This document shows, piece by piece, positions 1-8,591 of a DNA stretch of 45,414 nucleotides. The notes under the pieces were generated by a model. The model ran no database searches and was not told where the DNA came from. It saw nothing but the letters and a program-made list of their open reading frames with translations. Each line of letters starts with the position of its first letter. The stretch's first letter is position 1. Origin of the DNA: Catenulispora sp. MAP5-51 (GTDB lineage: Bacteria > Actinomycetota > Actinomycetes > Streptomycetales > Catenulisporaceae); the NCBI RefSeq assembly GCF_041261205.1, contig NZ_JBGCCH010000051.1, positions 1-45,414 of the forward strand, given 5' to 3'. A program made the position numbers and the translations under genes.

Positions 1-114
1 CACACCACCACCGCCCCGCGAAACCAGCACCACCCCCGACCCGCGCCACCAACGGATCCCGCCAACCATGCGCGAAGCCGTCAAGAAACGCCTGTCGCCT
101 GTCAACCCACAAAC

Positions 115-152
115 AAAAAAACGTGACGTCCCCGGACCAGGGGGACGCCACG
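115..152 (-). terminator. Intrinsic terminator of the S53 peptidase gene
   Basis: Read on the minus strand, a 12-bp stem (positions 141-152 pairing with 122-133, one G-U wobble) with a 7-nt loop is followed directly by a run of seven T (complement of 115-121). This is a textbook rho-independent terminator, about 70 nt past the peptidase stop codon. Positions 1-114, to its left, contain nothing I can assign. Confidence 0.85.
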
Positions 153-221
153 TTCGTCGAAGTGTCGAAGGGTCAGGACACCTGGGAGAGGGCTACGACT
201 CCAGCCCCAGCAGCAACACCG

Positions 222-1706
222 CTACTCCCCCAGCACCGGCAGCAGCTTCGCCGCGTCCGGCGTGCCGAGGCCGGTCACCGGGTCCCAGCCGGCTGTCGCC
301 GGGTAGCCCGGGACCGTGCTCGACACGGTGTTGTTCCCGGTGGTCACGTCGAAGAAGTACGTTCCGTGGTCCGTGCCGGACGCCAGGCTGTACAGCTTCG
401 GCTGGATCAGGCCCAGGTCGTGTCCGGCCAGCTGGTCCGCGATCGCGACCAGGCCGGCCCACTGCGGGCAGGAGGAGCTGGTGCCGCCGATCACGTACCA
501 GCTGCCGTCGTTGACGTCCGAGCCGCCGTTGTCGCCGGGGGCTGTGTCGTAGATGAGGACGCCGGTGCCGGCAGAGGCCTGATACGCGATGTCGGGGACG
601 CCGCGCATCGCGCCGATCGGGGTCGAGCCGGCCGGCAGGGTGTCCTGGTAGGACGGCCGGGCGAAGATCGAGCTGTAGCCGCCGCCGGAGTCCGTCCAGC
701 CGACGTCGCGCTGGCCCGGGTACTTGCTGCACAAGCCGCCTGGGCTGGTGCTGTCGACGGTCGTGCCGGTGGCGCCGTCGGTGCACAGGTACGTGCCGCC
801 GACCGCCGTCACCAGCGGGTCCGAGGCCGGCCAGCCGACGCTCGGGGTGTCCAGGGCCGCCGGGTTCTTGATCGGCGTCTTCGCGTTGTTCTCCGTGCCG
901 CTGTCGCCGGAGGAGGACAGGAAGGTCACGCCGGCTGCCGTGCCGCTGATGAACGCGTGCCGAAGGTTCTGGATCGAGTTGCCGCCGTGGAAGTCCGGCT
1001 CGGCGGTGCTGAACGACTGCGAGACCACGTCCGCCAGGTGGTTGTCGACCAGGTACTGCTCGGCGTTCATCATCTGCGGCAGGCCCTGCACGCCCTGCGT
1101 CTCGGCGACGCTGGTGGACATCAGGATGATGTTCGCGCCCGGCGCGGTGGCGTGCGCCCACTGCGTGTCGAGCGCGACCTCCTCGGCCCAGGCGTTGCTC
1201 GCCTGCTGGGCGGTGCCGTGCGAGCCGGACGGCGGCTGCTTGATCGGCCGCTTGCCGTCCCACTGGTCCCACTGGAAGGTCGGCATCCCGGGGGTGCAGG
1301 TCACGTTCGGCATCCCGCACATCAGCGGCAGACCGAACTGCTGGCTGAAGTTCTCCAGGTCGCCGGCGACGGTGTCGTACCCGAACGAGTCGATGATCGC
1401 GATCGTCTTGCCGTGGCCGTCGTTCCCGCCGCTGAGCAGCGGGGTGACGTCATACGAGTTCTGCATCGACGCCGGCGTGAAGCACCGCCGTCCCACCGCG
1501 TTGCACGCCGCCTGCGTGGGCGGCAGGACGCCGGCGGCGACCTGGACGGAGTCCTGGGCGAACGGCTGCACGACCGGATACCCGACCGAGCCCGCGGATC
1601 CCGCGGATCCCGCCCCGGACAAAGCGAAGGCGGCTCCGGCCGCGGCCGCGGTGGCCGCGATCAGCAGCCGCCGTGCGGGGCTCTTCGCGAGAGCGATACG
1701 TGTCAC
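222..1706 (-). CDS. Secreted S53 (sedolisin-type) serine-carboxyl peptidase
   Basis: A 494-aa exported protease. I chose the GTG at 1706 because AGGAGG lies just upstream and the product then begins with a basic stretch, a hydrophobic Ala-rich core (residues 14-30) and a small-residue region, as in a Sec signal peptide; the longer reading to 1841 has no such signal. The S53 catalytic set is visible: Glu176 and Asp180 (E-x3-D in EEVALD), the oxyanion Asp268 in SSSGDSG, and nucleophile Ser410 in GGTSSS. A calcium-site region follows (FFDVTTG near 453, GWDPVTGLGTPD near 474). The usual large N-terminal activation pro-domain of sedolisins is not present; mature-like sequence begins within about 45 residues of the signal. 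Expected to act outside the cell on protein substrates, probably at acid pH as in the family. Single gene with its own terminator. Confidence 0.9.
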   Translation of the reverse strand: MTRIALAKSPARRLLIAATAAAAGAAFALSGAGSAGSAGSVGYPVVQPFAQDSVQVAAGVLPPTQAACNAVGRRCFTPASMQNSYDVTPLLSGGNDGHGKTIAIIDSFGYDTVAGDLENFSQQFGLPLMCGMPNVTCTPGMPTFQWDQWDGKRPIKQPPSGSHGTAQQASNAWAEEVALDTQWAHATAPGANIILMSTSVAETQGVQGLPQMMNAEQYLVDNHLADVVSQSFSTAEPDFHGGNSIQNLRHAFISGTAAGVTFLSSSGDSGTENNAKTPIKNPAALDTPSVGWPASDPLVTAVGGTYLCTDGATGTTVDSTSPGGLCSKYPGQRDVGWTDSGGGYSSIFARPSYQDTLPAGSTPIGAMRGVPDIAYQASAGTGVLIYDTAPGDNGGSDVNDGSWYVIGGTSSSCPQWAGLVAIADQLAGHDLGLIQPKLYSLASGTDHGTYFFDVTTGNNTVSSTVPGYPATAGWDPVTGLGTPDAAKLLPVLGE

Positions 1707-1961
1707 TCGATGGTCCTCCTGACGCTTAGGGATGTGGCACCTACTGCGCAGTGACGAGGACACGGCGGTGCGATCGGGCTGCCGCACCGGTCGGGTGGGA
1801 GCCGCCGCGCCGACCCGGGTGGCAGGATCGCCGTCGGCCAATCAATCAAGCCGCTAAAGCGATCGCCGTCAAGAGCCGCAGCTGTCACGCGGCTGTCAGT
1901 AGCGCCCCCTAGCGTGAAGTCCGTTGCCGCCGGAGCCACACGGAGAACACGAGGAGGGGCC

Positions 1962-2306
1962 GTGTACCGCCAAGGAGACGTGCTGATCGTCCAGGTCACG
2001 GAGAACGCAGTACCCGAAGACGTCCGCGCCGCCGGACCGAAGCCGCGCCGCCCGCGCGAGTCCATGATCCTGGCGCTCGGGGAGAGCACCGGCCACGCGC
2101 ACGCGCTGGTCGCCACCCGGGACGAGGGCGACTTCTACCCCGCACCCAGCGAGAGCGAGCCGGCCTACGCGTTCCTCCCGCTCGGCGGCAAGGTCGTGCA
2201 CGAGGAGCACGGCACCATCCCGCTGCCCCAGGGCTGGTTCAAGGTGGTCCGCCAGCGCGAGTACGAGCCGCAGGCGCTGCGTTCCTTCCGGGTGGTGGCG
2301 GACTGA
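1962..2306 (+). CDS. Small conserved His-rich protein coupled to the DUF6745 gene
   Basis: A 114-aa protein of unknown function. The GTG at 1962 is preceded by GAGGAGG at 1951-1957, better than the in-frame ATG at 1914, which has no ribosome site. Visible features are an N-terminal YRQGDVLIV strand, a GHAHAL motif (about residue 46) and a VHEEHG motif (about residue 76), then a VVRQREYEP segment near the C terminus. The paired His clusters in a beta-rich sequence suggest metal binding in a small beta-sandwich; this is inference. From memory, similar small proteins sit beside DUF6745 genes in other actinomycetes. Its TGA overlaps the next ATG (TGATG), so the two are translationally coupled. 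Confidence 0.75.
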   Translation: MYRQGDVLIVQVTENAVPEDVRAAGPKPRRPRESMILALGESTGHAHALVATRDEGDFYPAPSESEPAYAFLPLGGKVVHEEHGTIPLPQGWFKVVRQREYEPQALRSFRVVAD

Positions 2307-3445
2307 TGCCGACGCCCGCGAACGCCTCGACCCCCGCGAACGCCCCGACCCCCGCGAAGCCCGCCGCCCCCGCGATCGACGTGACCGCGCACCCCGATCT
2401 GACCGCCGACGGCATCGTCGCGGTCGCCGCCGCCGCGCACGACGCCTGGCGCGAGATCGCCTTGTCCACCGAGGCCGTGGACCGCCAGGCCGCCGAGGAA
2501 GAGGTGCTGCGCCTGTACGCCGAGGCGCTGCCCGACGCGCCGGCGCCCCGGATCATCTGGTGCCGCTCCCCGCTGGAGGCCGCGCGGCTGGTGATCTCCG
2601 AGGCCGACCGCCTCGGTGCCCCGGCCCGCGACCGCATCAGGGACCTGACCTGGTCGCGGGGCCGCGCCGAGCTCGCCGAACGCCTCGGACCGCGCGAGTT
2701 CGGCCGGGTCTGGCAGGCGTCCTGCGGCGAGATCGCGCCGCTGATCAGCACCCTGATCACCCGCTTCGCAGCCGCCGTCGAGGACCAGGCCGACCAGACC
2801 GACCCCGACGACGCCGCGGAGCGCACCGCTTTGCGCGTCGCCCTGACCCACGCGGTCCACGGCCCCTTCGACGCCGCCTGGCTCCCGCTCTACGAAGCCG
2901 CCGGCATGGCCTCGGGCCTGGCCCGGATGGCCCGCTCGGCCGGCTGGTGGTGGCCGTTCGAGAACGCGGTCGTCCTCACCGAGCGCCCGCTGGCCCTCCG
3001 CCTGGACGACCAGGACCGCCTGCACCACGGCGACGGCCCGGCGGTCGTCTGGTCCGACGGCTTCGCCGTGTACTCCTGGCGCGGCACCCCGCTGACCGAG
3101 GAGTTCGGACAGCGGCTGGCCACAACCACGCCGGAGTCCATCCGCGCGGAGGAGAACGCCGAGCTCCGCCGGATGATGGTCGAGCACTACACCCCGGAGC
3201 GCTTCCTGAAGGAGTCCGGCGCCGAGCCGCTCCAGGAGGACGAGGCCGGCAAGCTGTGGCGCATCGAGATGGGCACCGACGAGTCCATCGTCATGGTCGA
3301 GGTGGTGAACTCCTCGCCGGAGCCGGACGGCACCTTCAACGTCTACTTCCTACGCGTGCCACCCAGCATGCAGACCGCGAAAGCCGGCGTCGCCTGGACC
3401 TTCGGGCTCACGGAGGACCAGTACCAGCCGCTCCAGCAGACCTGA
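2306..3445 (+). CDS. DUF6745-type protein, function unknown
   Basis: A 379-aa cytosolic protein with no signal or membrane segment. The first ~20 residues are a low-complexity Pro/Ala/Thr stretch made by three copies of an 18-bp repeat (2312-2365). The body shows the signature I associate with DUF6745: IIWCRSPLEA near residue 84, and GWWWPFENAVVLTERP followed by LHHGDGPAVVWSDGF near residues 211-252. The C terminus (VPPSMQTAKAGVAWTFGL) is also typical. Function is not known. It is coupled to the preceding small gene through TGATG, and its last 38 bp overlap the 3' end of the radical SAM gene on the other strand. That convergent contact with the STM4011-4015 operon may or may not be functional. 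Confidence 0.75.
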   Translation: MPTPANASTPANAPTPAKPAAPAIDVTAHPDLTADGIVAVAAAAHDAWREIALSTEAVDRQAAEEEVLRLYAEALPDAPAPRIIWCRSPLEAARLVISEADRLGAPARDRIRDLTWSRGRAELAERLGPREFGRVWQASCGEIAPLISTLITRFAAAVEDQADQTDPDDAAERTALRVALTHAVHGPFDAAWLPLYEAAGMASGLARMARSAGWWWPFENAVVLTERPLALRLDDQDRLHHGDGPAVVWSDGFAVYSWRGTPLTEEFGQRLATTTPESIRAEENAELRRMMVEHYTPERFLKESGAEPLQEDEAGKLWRIEMGTDESIVMVEVVNSSPEPDGTFNVYFLRVPPSMQTAKAGVAWTFGLTEDQYQPLQQT

Positions 3446-4367
3446 GCGCGGGCGAGAGCGCCGAGACCACCGGGAGCACTGGGAGCACTGGGAGCACCGG
3501 GAGCACGGGCAGCGCGGCGGGGATCCGTGACAGGACCCCGCCGGCGAACGTCTCATAAAGCCCGAGTTCCGGCATGTGCACATAGCCGATATGGCAATCG
3601 CACTGTGCCAGGGGACAGACACGCCGCATCAGAGCCTTGCGATATGAACCGTCGTAGAGATTGCCCAGGCGTTCGGTGGGGTCGGTACGCGAAACGAAGT
3701 GGCACCGGTAGACCTCACCGTCGCCGTTCACCGAGATGACCGACTCTCCGGCCCGGCAGGCGTGCCCCTGCGAGGGATGCGGGAAGCGCGAGACCGGGAA
3801 CAGCGGATCGATCTCGGCCCACGGCGCGGCTTCGTCGTCGGTGTAGGTGTGGCCTTCGGCGGCGTTGACCCACAGGTAGACCTCATCGGGGAGGTCGGCG
3901 CGCAACCGCCGCGCCGCCTCCAGATGCTCGGGCAGCCCGACGATCCCCACGCTGAACCGCACACCGCTGTCCCGCAGTTCGTGGCACCGGCCGAGGAACC
4001 GCCCGTACGGCACCTGGTCCGGGTGGTACGTGCACCACAGCGCCAGCGAATCCAGGTCCGCCTCCAAGGCCCACGCGGTCCGCGAGCTCAGGTTGGTCTG
4101 GATCGCCACTTCGCCGACCTGCCCGAGCCGGCTGAGATCGACCAGAGCACGCCGGTACCAGCTCCTCGTCAGCCCCTCGCCCCACGGCGTGAACAGCACG
4201 TTGATCCGGTCCCCGGTCTGCTCGGTCACCCAAGCGACGAACCGCTCCAACGCCGCGCGGTCGGCCCGCAACGTCTCCGGCGAATCCCGGCGCTTGGCGA
4301 AGGGACAATAGCCGCAGTCATAGTCACAACTGGCCAACGGGCCGCGATAGAGGATCGACAGGTCCAT
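3408..4367 (-). CDS. STM4011-family radical SAM protein
   Basis: A 319-aa radical SAM enzyme, last gene of the eight-gene cassette. The [4Fe-4S]/SAM site is the CxxxCxxC at Cys14, Cys18, Cys21 (SCDYDCGYC). A C-terminal set of cysteines (Cys204, 222, 251, 256, 258, the last three in CPLAQCDC) could hold an auxiliary cluster, as in SPASM/twitch enzymes; that is inference. The family-like sequence appears to end near residue 285 (GGVLSRIP). The remaining ~34 residues are an odd tail containing repeated Pro-Val-Leu, encoded by a 9-bp tandem repeat, and probably arose by loss of the original stop. ATG at 4367 lies 7 nt after the stop of the STM4012 gene. Its substrate is unknown. Confidence 0.88.
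   Translation of the reverse strand: MDLSILYRGPLASCDYDCGYCPFAKRRDSPETLRADRAALERFVAWVTEQTGDRINVLFTPWGEGLTRSWYRRALVDLSRLGQVGEVAIQTNLSSRTAWALEADLDSLALWCTYHPDQVPYGRFLGRCHELRDSGVRFSVGIVGLPEHLEAARRLRADLPDEVYLWVNAAEGHTYTDDEAAPWAEIDPLFPVSRFPHPSQGHACRAGESVISVNGDGEVYRCHFVSRTDPTERLGNLYDGSYRKALMRRVCPLAQCDCHIGYVHMPELGLYETFAGGVLSRIPAALPVLPVLPVLPVLPVVSALSPALRSAGAAGTGPP
3472..3507. repeat. 9-bp tandem repeat, four copies
   Basis: The unit gggagcact occurs at 3472, 3481, 3490 and 3499 with one substitution in each of the last two. It lies inside the 3' end of the minus-strand radical SAM gene, where it encodes repeated Pro-Val-Leu, and 27 bp past the stop of the plus-strand DUF6745 gene. Period is a multiple of three, so copy changes keep the frame. 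Confidence 0.85.
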
Positions 4368-4374
4368 CAGGGCC

Positions 4375-5706
4375 CTACCTCAGCTCGTAGGCGCGCATCG
4401 CGGCCCGCACCGGCTCGGAGAAGAACATCGGGCCGACCGAATCCGACCAGGCCAGGCCCTCGTCCGTGAGCCGCAGCCGGCCGTCCGGCAGCGACGCCAG
4501 GAACCCGCGATCGCTCAACAGCGCCAGCTCGGCCCCGAACCGCTCATCCTCGAACCGCTCAACCCCGAACCGTTCCGCCGCGTCACCCCGCTCCATCCCG
4601 TCCGCCTGGAGCAGCGACTGGATCAGGATCCTGCGAGCTCGCTCGTCCTCGTCCAGCCGGTATCCGACCTCGGCGCGACTGAAGTCGGCGGTGGCGACGT
4701 ACTCGTCGATGATCCCGCGCACTTCCGAGGCCGAAACGGCGTAATCGAAGGAGTAGTGCAGCGAGGCGGTGTACGACCGCGCACCGCAGCCCAGGCCAAT
4801 CATACCGTCCGTCTGGCACGCGTAGTCCTCGCCGCCCTCGACGGCCGGGGCGTCCAGGCGGCGGAACATCCGCATCGACACCTGTTCGTAGCCGTTCTCC
4901 AGCAACAGATCACGGCCGTGGCGATACAGGTCCAGGCGCTGCGCGTCCCACTCGGTGTCGTGACCGAGGCTCAGACGGCCGAGGCCGGTCAGCGGCCGGA
5001 CATAAAGCGGGTAGAGGTAGATCTCCTCAGGCGTCCACCGCAGCGCCGTCCGCAAGGACGCCTGCCAGGACTCGCGGGTCTGGCCGTCGATGCCGTAGAT
5101 CAGATCGACGTTCAGCACCGGGATGGCCGCGTCGCGCACCGCGTCCAGGGCGGCGAAGACGTCAGCCGCCTTCTGCGGCCGCACCGCCGAGCGCGCCTCG
5201 ACGTCGTCGAAGCTCTGCACGCCCAGGCTGAGCCGCGTGGTCCCGCGCTCGGCGAGCACCGCCAGCCGGTCCGGGGTCGCGGTGGCCGGCGAGGCCTCGA
5301 CCGACAGCGGGATCGTCCCGAGGCCGACCCCCATCACCTTCTCGGCGATGTCGAACAACCTGGTCAGCTCGTCAGGGCTCAGATATGTCGGGGTTCCGCC
5401 ACCGATCGCCGCGTTGGCGAAGCGGGGCGCGGGACCGGAGTCGTCCAGGGCCGCCCGGACCGCGGTCGCCTGCCGTTCCAAGGCGTCCAGGTACGCCTCG
5501 GTCAGCGACGCCGGCGCCCCGGTCCGGGTGAACAGGTTGCAGAAGCCACACCGGACTTCGCAGAATGGGACGTGCGTATAAAAGGACAACGCATCACGCG
5601 ACTCGCCGCGCCACACATCGGACAGCAGGGGCTTCGGCGCGAGTGGCCGATACGCGGTCTTATGTGGGTAGGCGTAAACGTAGGCTTCATAGGGACGCTC
5701 CAGCAT
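4375..5706 (-). CDS. STM4012-family radical SAM protein (HemW-like)
   Basis: A 443-aa radical SAM protein related to HemW/coproporphyrinogen dehydrogenase-like enzymes. The CxxxCxxC is at Cys49, Cys53, Cys56 (FCEVRCGFC). It is followed by the HemW-type AIGGGTPTYLSPDEL, LSVEASPAT and RLSLGVQSFDD segments, and by IGLGCGARSY in the C-terminal half. A C-terminal winged-helix-like stretch (SDRGFLASLPDGRLRLTDEG) matches that architecture. I start it at the ATG at 5706, which overlaps the TGA of the STM4013 gene (TGATG); the longer reading to 5757 only adds antisense-like sequence. General HemW function is unlikely to be its role because of the operon context. Reaction unknown. Confidence 0.88.
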   Translation of the reverse strand: MLERPYEAYVYAYPHKTAYRPLAPKPLLSDVWRGESRDALSFYTHVPFCEVRCGFCNLFTRTGAPASLTEAYLDALERQATAVRAALDDSGPAPRFANAAIGGGTPTYLSPDELTRLFDIAEKVMGVGLGTIPLSVEASPATATPDRLAVLAERGTTRLSLGVQSFDDVEARSAVRPQKAADVFAALDAVRDAAIPVLNVDLIYGIDGQTRESWQASLRTALRWTPEEIYLYPLYVRPLTGLGRLSLGHDTEWDAQRLDLYRHGRDLLLENGYEQVSMRMFRRLDAPAVEGGEDYACQTDGMIGLGCGARSYTASLHYSFDYAVSASEVRGIIDEYVATADFSRAEVGYRLDEDERARRILIQSLLQADGMERGDAAERFGVERFEDERFGAELALLSDRGFLASLPDGRLRLTDEGLAWSDSVGPMFFSEPVRAAMRAYELR

Positions 5707-6545
5707 CAGCCCTCGTATCCCTTCGGCAGCACGAAATCCGCATACGGCACCGTCCACACCACGTCGTGGCCGATGCGGTGCCCGACATGGCCGTCCTCGC
5801 CGTAGGCGGTGCCGTGGTCGGAGCAGACGATGGTGAAACAGGCCCGGCGCGCCGCCATCAGGGTGAACAGCCGCCCGATCTGCGAGTCGACGTAACGCAA
5901 AGCCGCCGCGTGGGAGGCGCGCGTGTCACCGGCCGCAGCCCCGGCCCCGGCCCCGGCAGCCCTGATGGCACCGTCGAGGTAGAACCAGTTCGGCTGGTGC
6001 AGCGCCGGGACGTTCACGAACAGGAACAGCGGCTGGTCGTCCGGCTGCGCCGCGACCACCTGCTCGGCCACCGCGATCTGGTTGGCGAAGGAGTCCGGAT
6101 CGGTCACCCCGGTCGCCGCCGACCAGTACGCCTCGTCGAAGTAGCCCGGCAGCACCTGCCCGAGCCGGCTCTCCGGGTTGAAGAATCCCACTCCCCCGAC
6201 GCAGACCGTCCGGTACCCGGCCTTGCGCAGCCCGGCCACCAGGTCCGGCTCGTCGAACACCCAGGTGTCCTCGGCCGTGGTCTCGCTGCCGCCGAAGCGC
6301 GCGGCGAACAGCCGCGGATGCCGGCCCGGCGCGTCCGGCGTCGGCAGGAAGCCGGCGAAGAACGCGGAGTGCGCGGCGAAGGTGAACGAGCCCGGCGTGT
6401 GCCGGCGCTCCCACCCCTCCGGCAGCACCCGGGCCAGGTTCGGCAGCCGGCCGGCGGCCAGCTCCTCGACGGCGACGTCGTAGCGAAGGGTGTCGAGGGT
6501 GACGAACAGGAGGTCGTGACTCCCGACGATGTCTCGCATGGTCAT
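5706..6545 (-). CDS. STM4013-family alkaline-phosphatase-superfamily hydrolase
   Basis: A 279-aa metal-dependent hydrolase of the sulfatase/phosphodiesterase superfamily. The first metal motif is FVTLDTLRYD (Asp18), a likely nucleophile region is SFTFAAH (Thr55, His59), and a second metal motif is CSDHGTAYGEDGHVGH (Asp243, His244, His253, His256). His183 in VPALHQP is another candidate ligand. It has no signal peptide, so unlike many sulfatases it acts in the cytosol. It is shorter than typical sulfatases (~450-500 aa). ATG at 6545 overlaps the STM4014 stop as ATGA; no Shine-Dalgarno is visible, so translation is probably coupled. It might remove a phosphate, sulfate or nucleotidyl group from an intermediate of the cassette; substrate unknown. 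Confidence 0.87.
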   Translation of the reverse strand: MTMRDIVGSHDLLFVTLDTLRYDVAVEELAAGRLPNLARVLPEGWERRHTPGSFTFAAHSAFFAGFLPTPDAPGRHPRLFAARFGGSETTAEDTWVFDEPDLVAGLRKAGYRTVCVGGVGFFNPESRLGQVLPGYFDEAYWSAATGVTDPDSFANQIAVAEQVVAAQPDDQPLFLFVNVPALHQPNWFYLDGAIRAAGAGAGAAAGDTRASHAAALRYVDSQIGRLFTLMAARRACFTIVCSDHGTAYGEDGHVGHRIGHDVVWTVPYADFVLPKGYEG

Positions 6546-7624
6546 GGTGCGTAGCGGCCTATCAGTGAACGAACTTGGGCGCCGTAGGTATCGACGCCTT
6601 CCCCGGGGGTGCCCGGAAGTCCCATGAGGTTCGGCAGGAGGTCGCCGTAGGCGTTGACCTCGCCGATGCGATCGAGGCCGTCGGCGCCCGGCAGCACGTC
6701 GATCCCGAGGCAGTGCACGCCCGGGAAGCACGCCGCCGCCGACTCCGCGAGGTCCAGGACCGCCTGCCAGCGCTCGTCCCCGACCAGTGCCCGGAACCGT
6801 GCCAGGTCGCCGCGTTGCCCGCCGAGGTGCAGGTTGGTCATCGGGGACGTGCTCGTCCGCACGACCGCGTGGGTCGCGCGGCCGCCGACGGTGACGACGC
6901 GCAGGTCGCACTCCCGGCCGGCCATGCTCAGTTTGCGGACCCACTGCTCGGCGTGGAGACCGTCGAGGGCCAGGACGCCCAGCAGGTCGTCGATGTCGGG
7001 GTCGCGAAGGTAGGTGCGGACCCTGAGCGAGTTGTAGAGCTCGATACCGGCCTCGGTGCGCACCATCTCCGCCGAGGTCACCGCACGCCGACGGGGCCCG
7101 CGCACCGTCAGCGCGACGACGCCGGAAGCCGAGGAACCGTGCCGGATCTTGATGAACGCCGACTCCGAGCCGTCCGTCGCCGCGACAGGCGGCACCGGCA
7201 CCCCGGCCTCGGCCAACAGCGCATGCGTCGCCTGCTTGTCGAAGGCCGTGGCGACTTCCCGGGCTGTGAACAGCCGGACCGCGCCGGCGGTGTCGATCGC
7301 GTGCTCCAGCTTCTCCACCGCGGTCGTAAAGCCCTGATACCACCGGCGCGTGCCCTCGACCCGGTACATGTCGACCGGCCCGTCCGCGCCGTGCAACAGT
7401 CGCGCCACCTCGGCGTCCTCGCCGGGCGAGTCGACGCGGACCAGCTCGCCGGCGTGGAATTCGGCGTCCCCGCGCAGCACGTCGAGCCACGCGACGATCC
7501 GCGGCTCGGGCAGCCCTTCTTCGCGGACAGCGTCGGCGAAGAGCTGCACCCGGCGGTTGTCCGGATTGCCGACGACCGCGAAGAGCAACGGGACGGCCGG
7601 ATCGCACGAGGCCGAGGCCGTCAT
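6542..7624 (-). CDS. STM4014-family ATP-grasp protein
   Basis: A 360-aa protein whose C-terminal two thirds look like an ATP-grasp ligase of the RimK/glutathione-synthetase type. Visible elements are TAFDKQATHALLAEAGVPVP (N-lobe start, about 140-160), FIKIRHGSSASGVV (nucleotide-loop Lys), and REC-DLRVVTVGGRATHAVVR followed by NLHLGGQ. The metal-binding end is LGIDVLP and then GEVNAYGDLLP with Glu and Asn as expected ligands. Such enzymes activate a carboxylate as acyl phosphate and join it to an amine or thiol. In this operon it is a candidate peptide or amino-acid ligase; substrate not deducible. ATGA overlaps link it to both neighbours. Confidence 0.83.
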   Translation of the reverse strand: MTASASCDPAVPLLFAVVGNPDNRRVQLFADAVREEGLPEPRIVAWLDVLRGDAEFHAGELVRVDSPGEDAEVARLLHGADGPVDMYRVEGTRRWYQGFTTAVEKLEHAIDTAGAVRLFTAREVATAFDKQATHALLAEAGVPVPPVAATDGSESAFIKIRHGSSASGVVALTVRGPRRRAVTSAEMVRTEAGIELYNSLRVRTYLRDPDIDDLLGVLALDGLHAEQWVRKLSMAGRECDLRVVTVGGRATHAVVRTSTSPMTNLHLGGQRGDLARFRALVGDERWQAVLDLAESAAACFPGVHCLGIDVLPGADGLDRIGEVNAYGDLLPNLMGLPGTPGEGVDTYGAQVRSLIGRYAP

Positions 7625-8589
7625 TCGGCCACCGCGATGTACCGGCCCCACCCGTCCTCTTGCTGCTCGTCCGCCAAGCCGATCCGCACGGACGGCCAGG
7701 CCTGCCGCAGCCGGGACTGCATCGGCGCCGAGAGGTAGTGGTGCCCGAGGTCGAGCTCGCGCAGATGGTCCAGCGGCTGTCCGGCCAGCAGCGCCGCCGC
7801 GCCCTCGTCGCCGAAGGTGCCGAGCGAGAGGTCCAGCGACTCCAGCTGGGCCACGATCGGCGCCCGGGCCACCGCTGCCGCGACCTCGTCCTGGATCATG
7901 GAGTCCTTCAGGCCGAGGTGCCGCAGGCGGGGAAAACGGCCGACCTCGAGCAGCGGGGCCAGATCCTCGATCGTCGCGTCGCCGCCGTATCTCGGGTGGC
8001 CGAGGTAGATCTCCAGATGCGTCAGCTCGGGGAACTCGCACTCGGCCAGCGCGCGGATCGTGCTCGCGGGAAGGCCGCCGGACTGGAGAACCAGCGTGCG
8101 CAGCGCGGCGTGCTTGGCGGGTGCTATCAGAGGTCTGGTCGCGTCGTCTCTGACCATGCCGTCGGGCGTACCCCGGACCCAGAGCTCGGCCAGCTGGGGA
8201 AAGATTTCCAGCAACGGAGTCAGCTGCGGCACGTAGATCCAGGACGGCTGGCTCTGCTCGTCGACCAGGTCGTTGACGAACAACGCCCGAAGCGACGGCA
8301 GCCGGCCGGCGACGGCGACCAGGTCGTCCACGACGGTGCAGTCGTCCTCGCACCACTCCACCCACTGTCCGGTGACCAGCGCCTCGACCGCGGTGCTCGG
8401 CACCCGGTCCAGGAAGTCCGCGAGCAGCTCGGGGAAATCGACGTCGAAATACTCGTCCTTGTTGCAGTCCAGGCGCCACGCCACGGCACCGGGATCGGCG
8501 GCCTCGGCCGGCGTGTCCAGCTCCGGATCGGCGGGGAAGTCGACGACCGGCCGGCCGGCGAACTCGGTGATGTGATGGGAGAAGGACAT
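7621..8589 (-). CDS. STM4015-family leucine-rich-repeat protein, copy 1
   Basis: A 322-aa cytosolic leucine-rich-repeat protein, the closest of four tandem copies to the enzymes. N-terminal segment ITEFAGRPVVDFP, then about seven LRR-like turns (SLRALFVNDL, QLAELWVRG, ALRTLVLQSGGLP, ELTHLEIYLG, RLRHLGLKDS, QLESLDLSLG, HLRELDLGHH). It ends with the family features HHY-x-S-x2-MQ-x-RLR and a terminal RYIAVAE. No catalytic motif is visible, so a binding or scaffold role, or being itself the modified substrate, is plausible. Two starts are possible: ATG 8589, chosen because it gives the MSF start shared with copy 2, or GTG 8595, which overlaps the upstream stop as GTGA. Confidence 0.85.
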   Translation of the reverse strand: MSFSHHITEFAGRPVVDFPADPELDTPAEAADPGAVAWRLDCNKDEYFDVDFPELLADFLDRVPSTAVEALVTGQWVEWCEDDCTVVDDLVAVAGRLPSLRALFVNDLVDEQSQPSWIYVPQLTPLLEIFPQLAELWVRGTPDGMVRDDATRPLIAPAKHAALRTLVLQSGGLPASTIRALAECEFPELTHLEIYLGHPRYGGDATIEDLAPLLEVGRFPRLRHLGLKDSMIQDEVAAAVARAPIVAQLESLDLSLGTFGDEGAAALLAGQPLDHLRELDLGHHYLSAPMQSRLRQAWPSVRIGLADEQQEDGWGRYIAVAE

Positions 8590-8591
8590 GC

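Noticed and set aside
123-1754. A 543-codon plus-strand frame opposite the S53 peptidase
   Set aside because: No recognisable motif and Arg/Val/Gly-rich; the minus-strand frame has a signal peptide, catalytic residues, ribosome site and terminator.
1707-1961. Divergent gap between the S53 peptidase and the small His-rich gene
   Set aside because: A repeated GCTGTCA and a TAGCGT are present near 1880-1915, but no -35/-10 pair has acceptable spacing, so no promoter is called.
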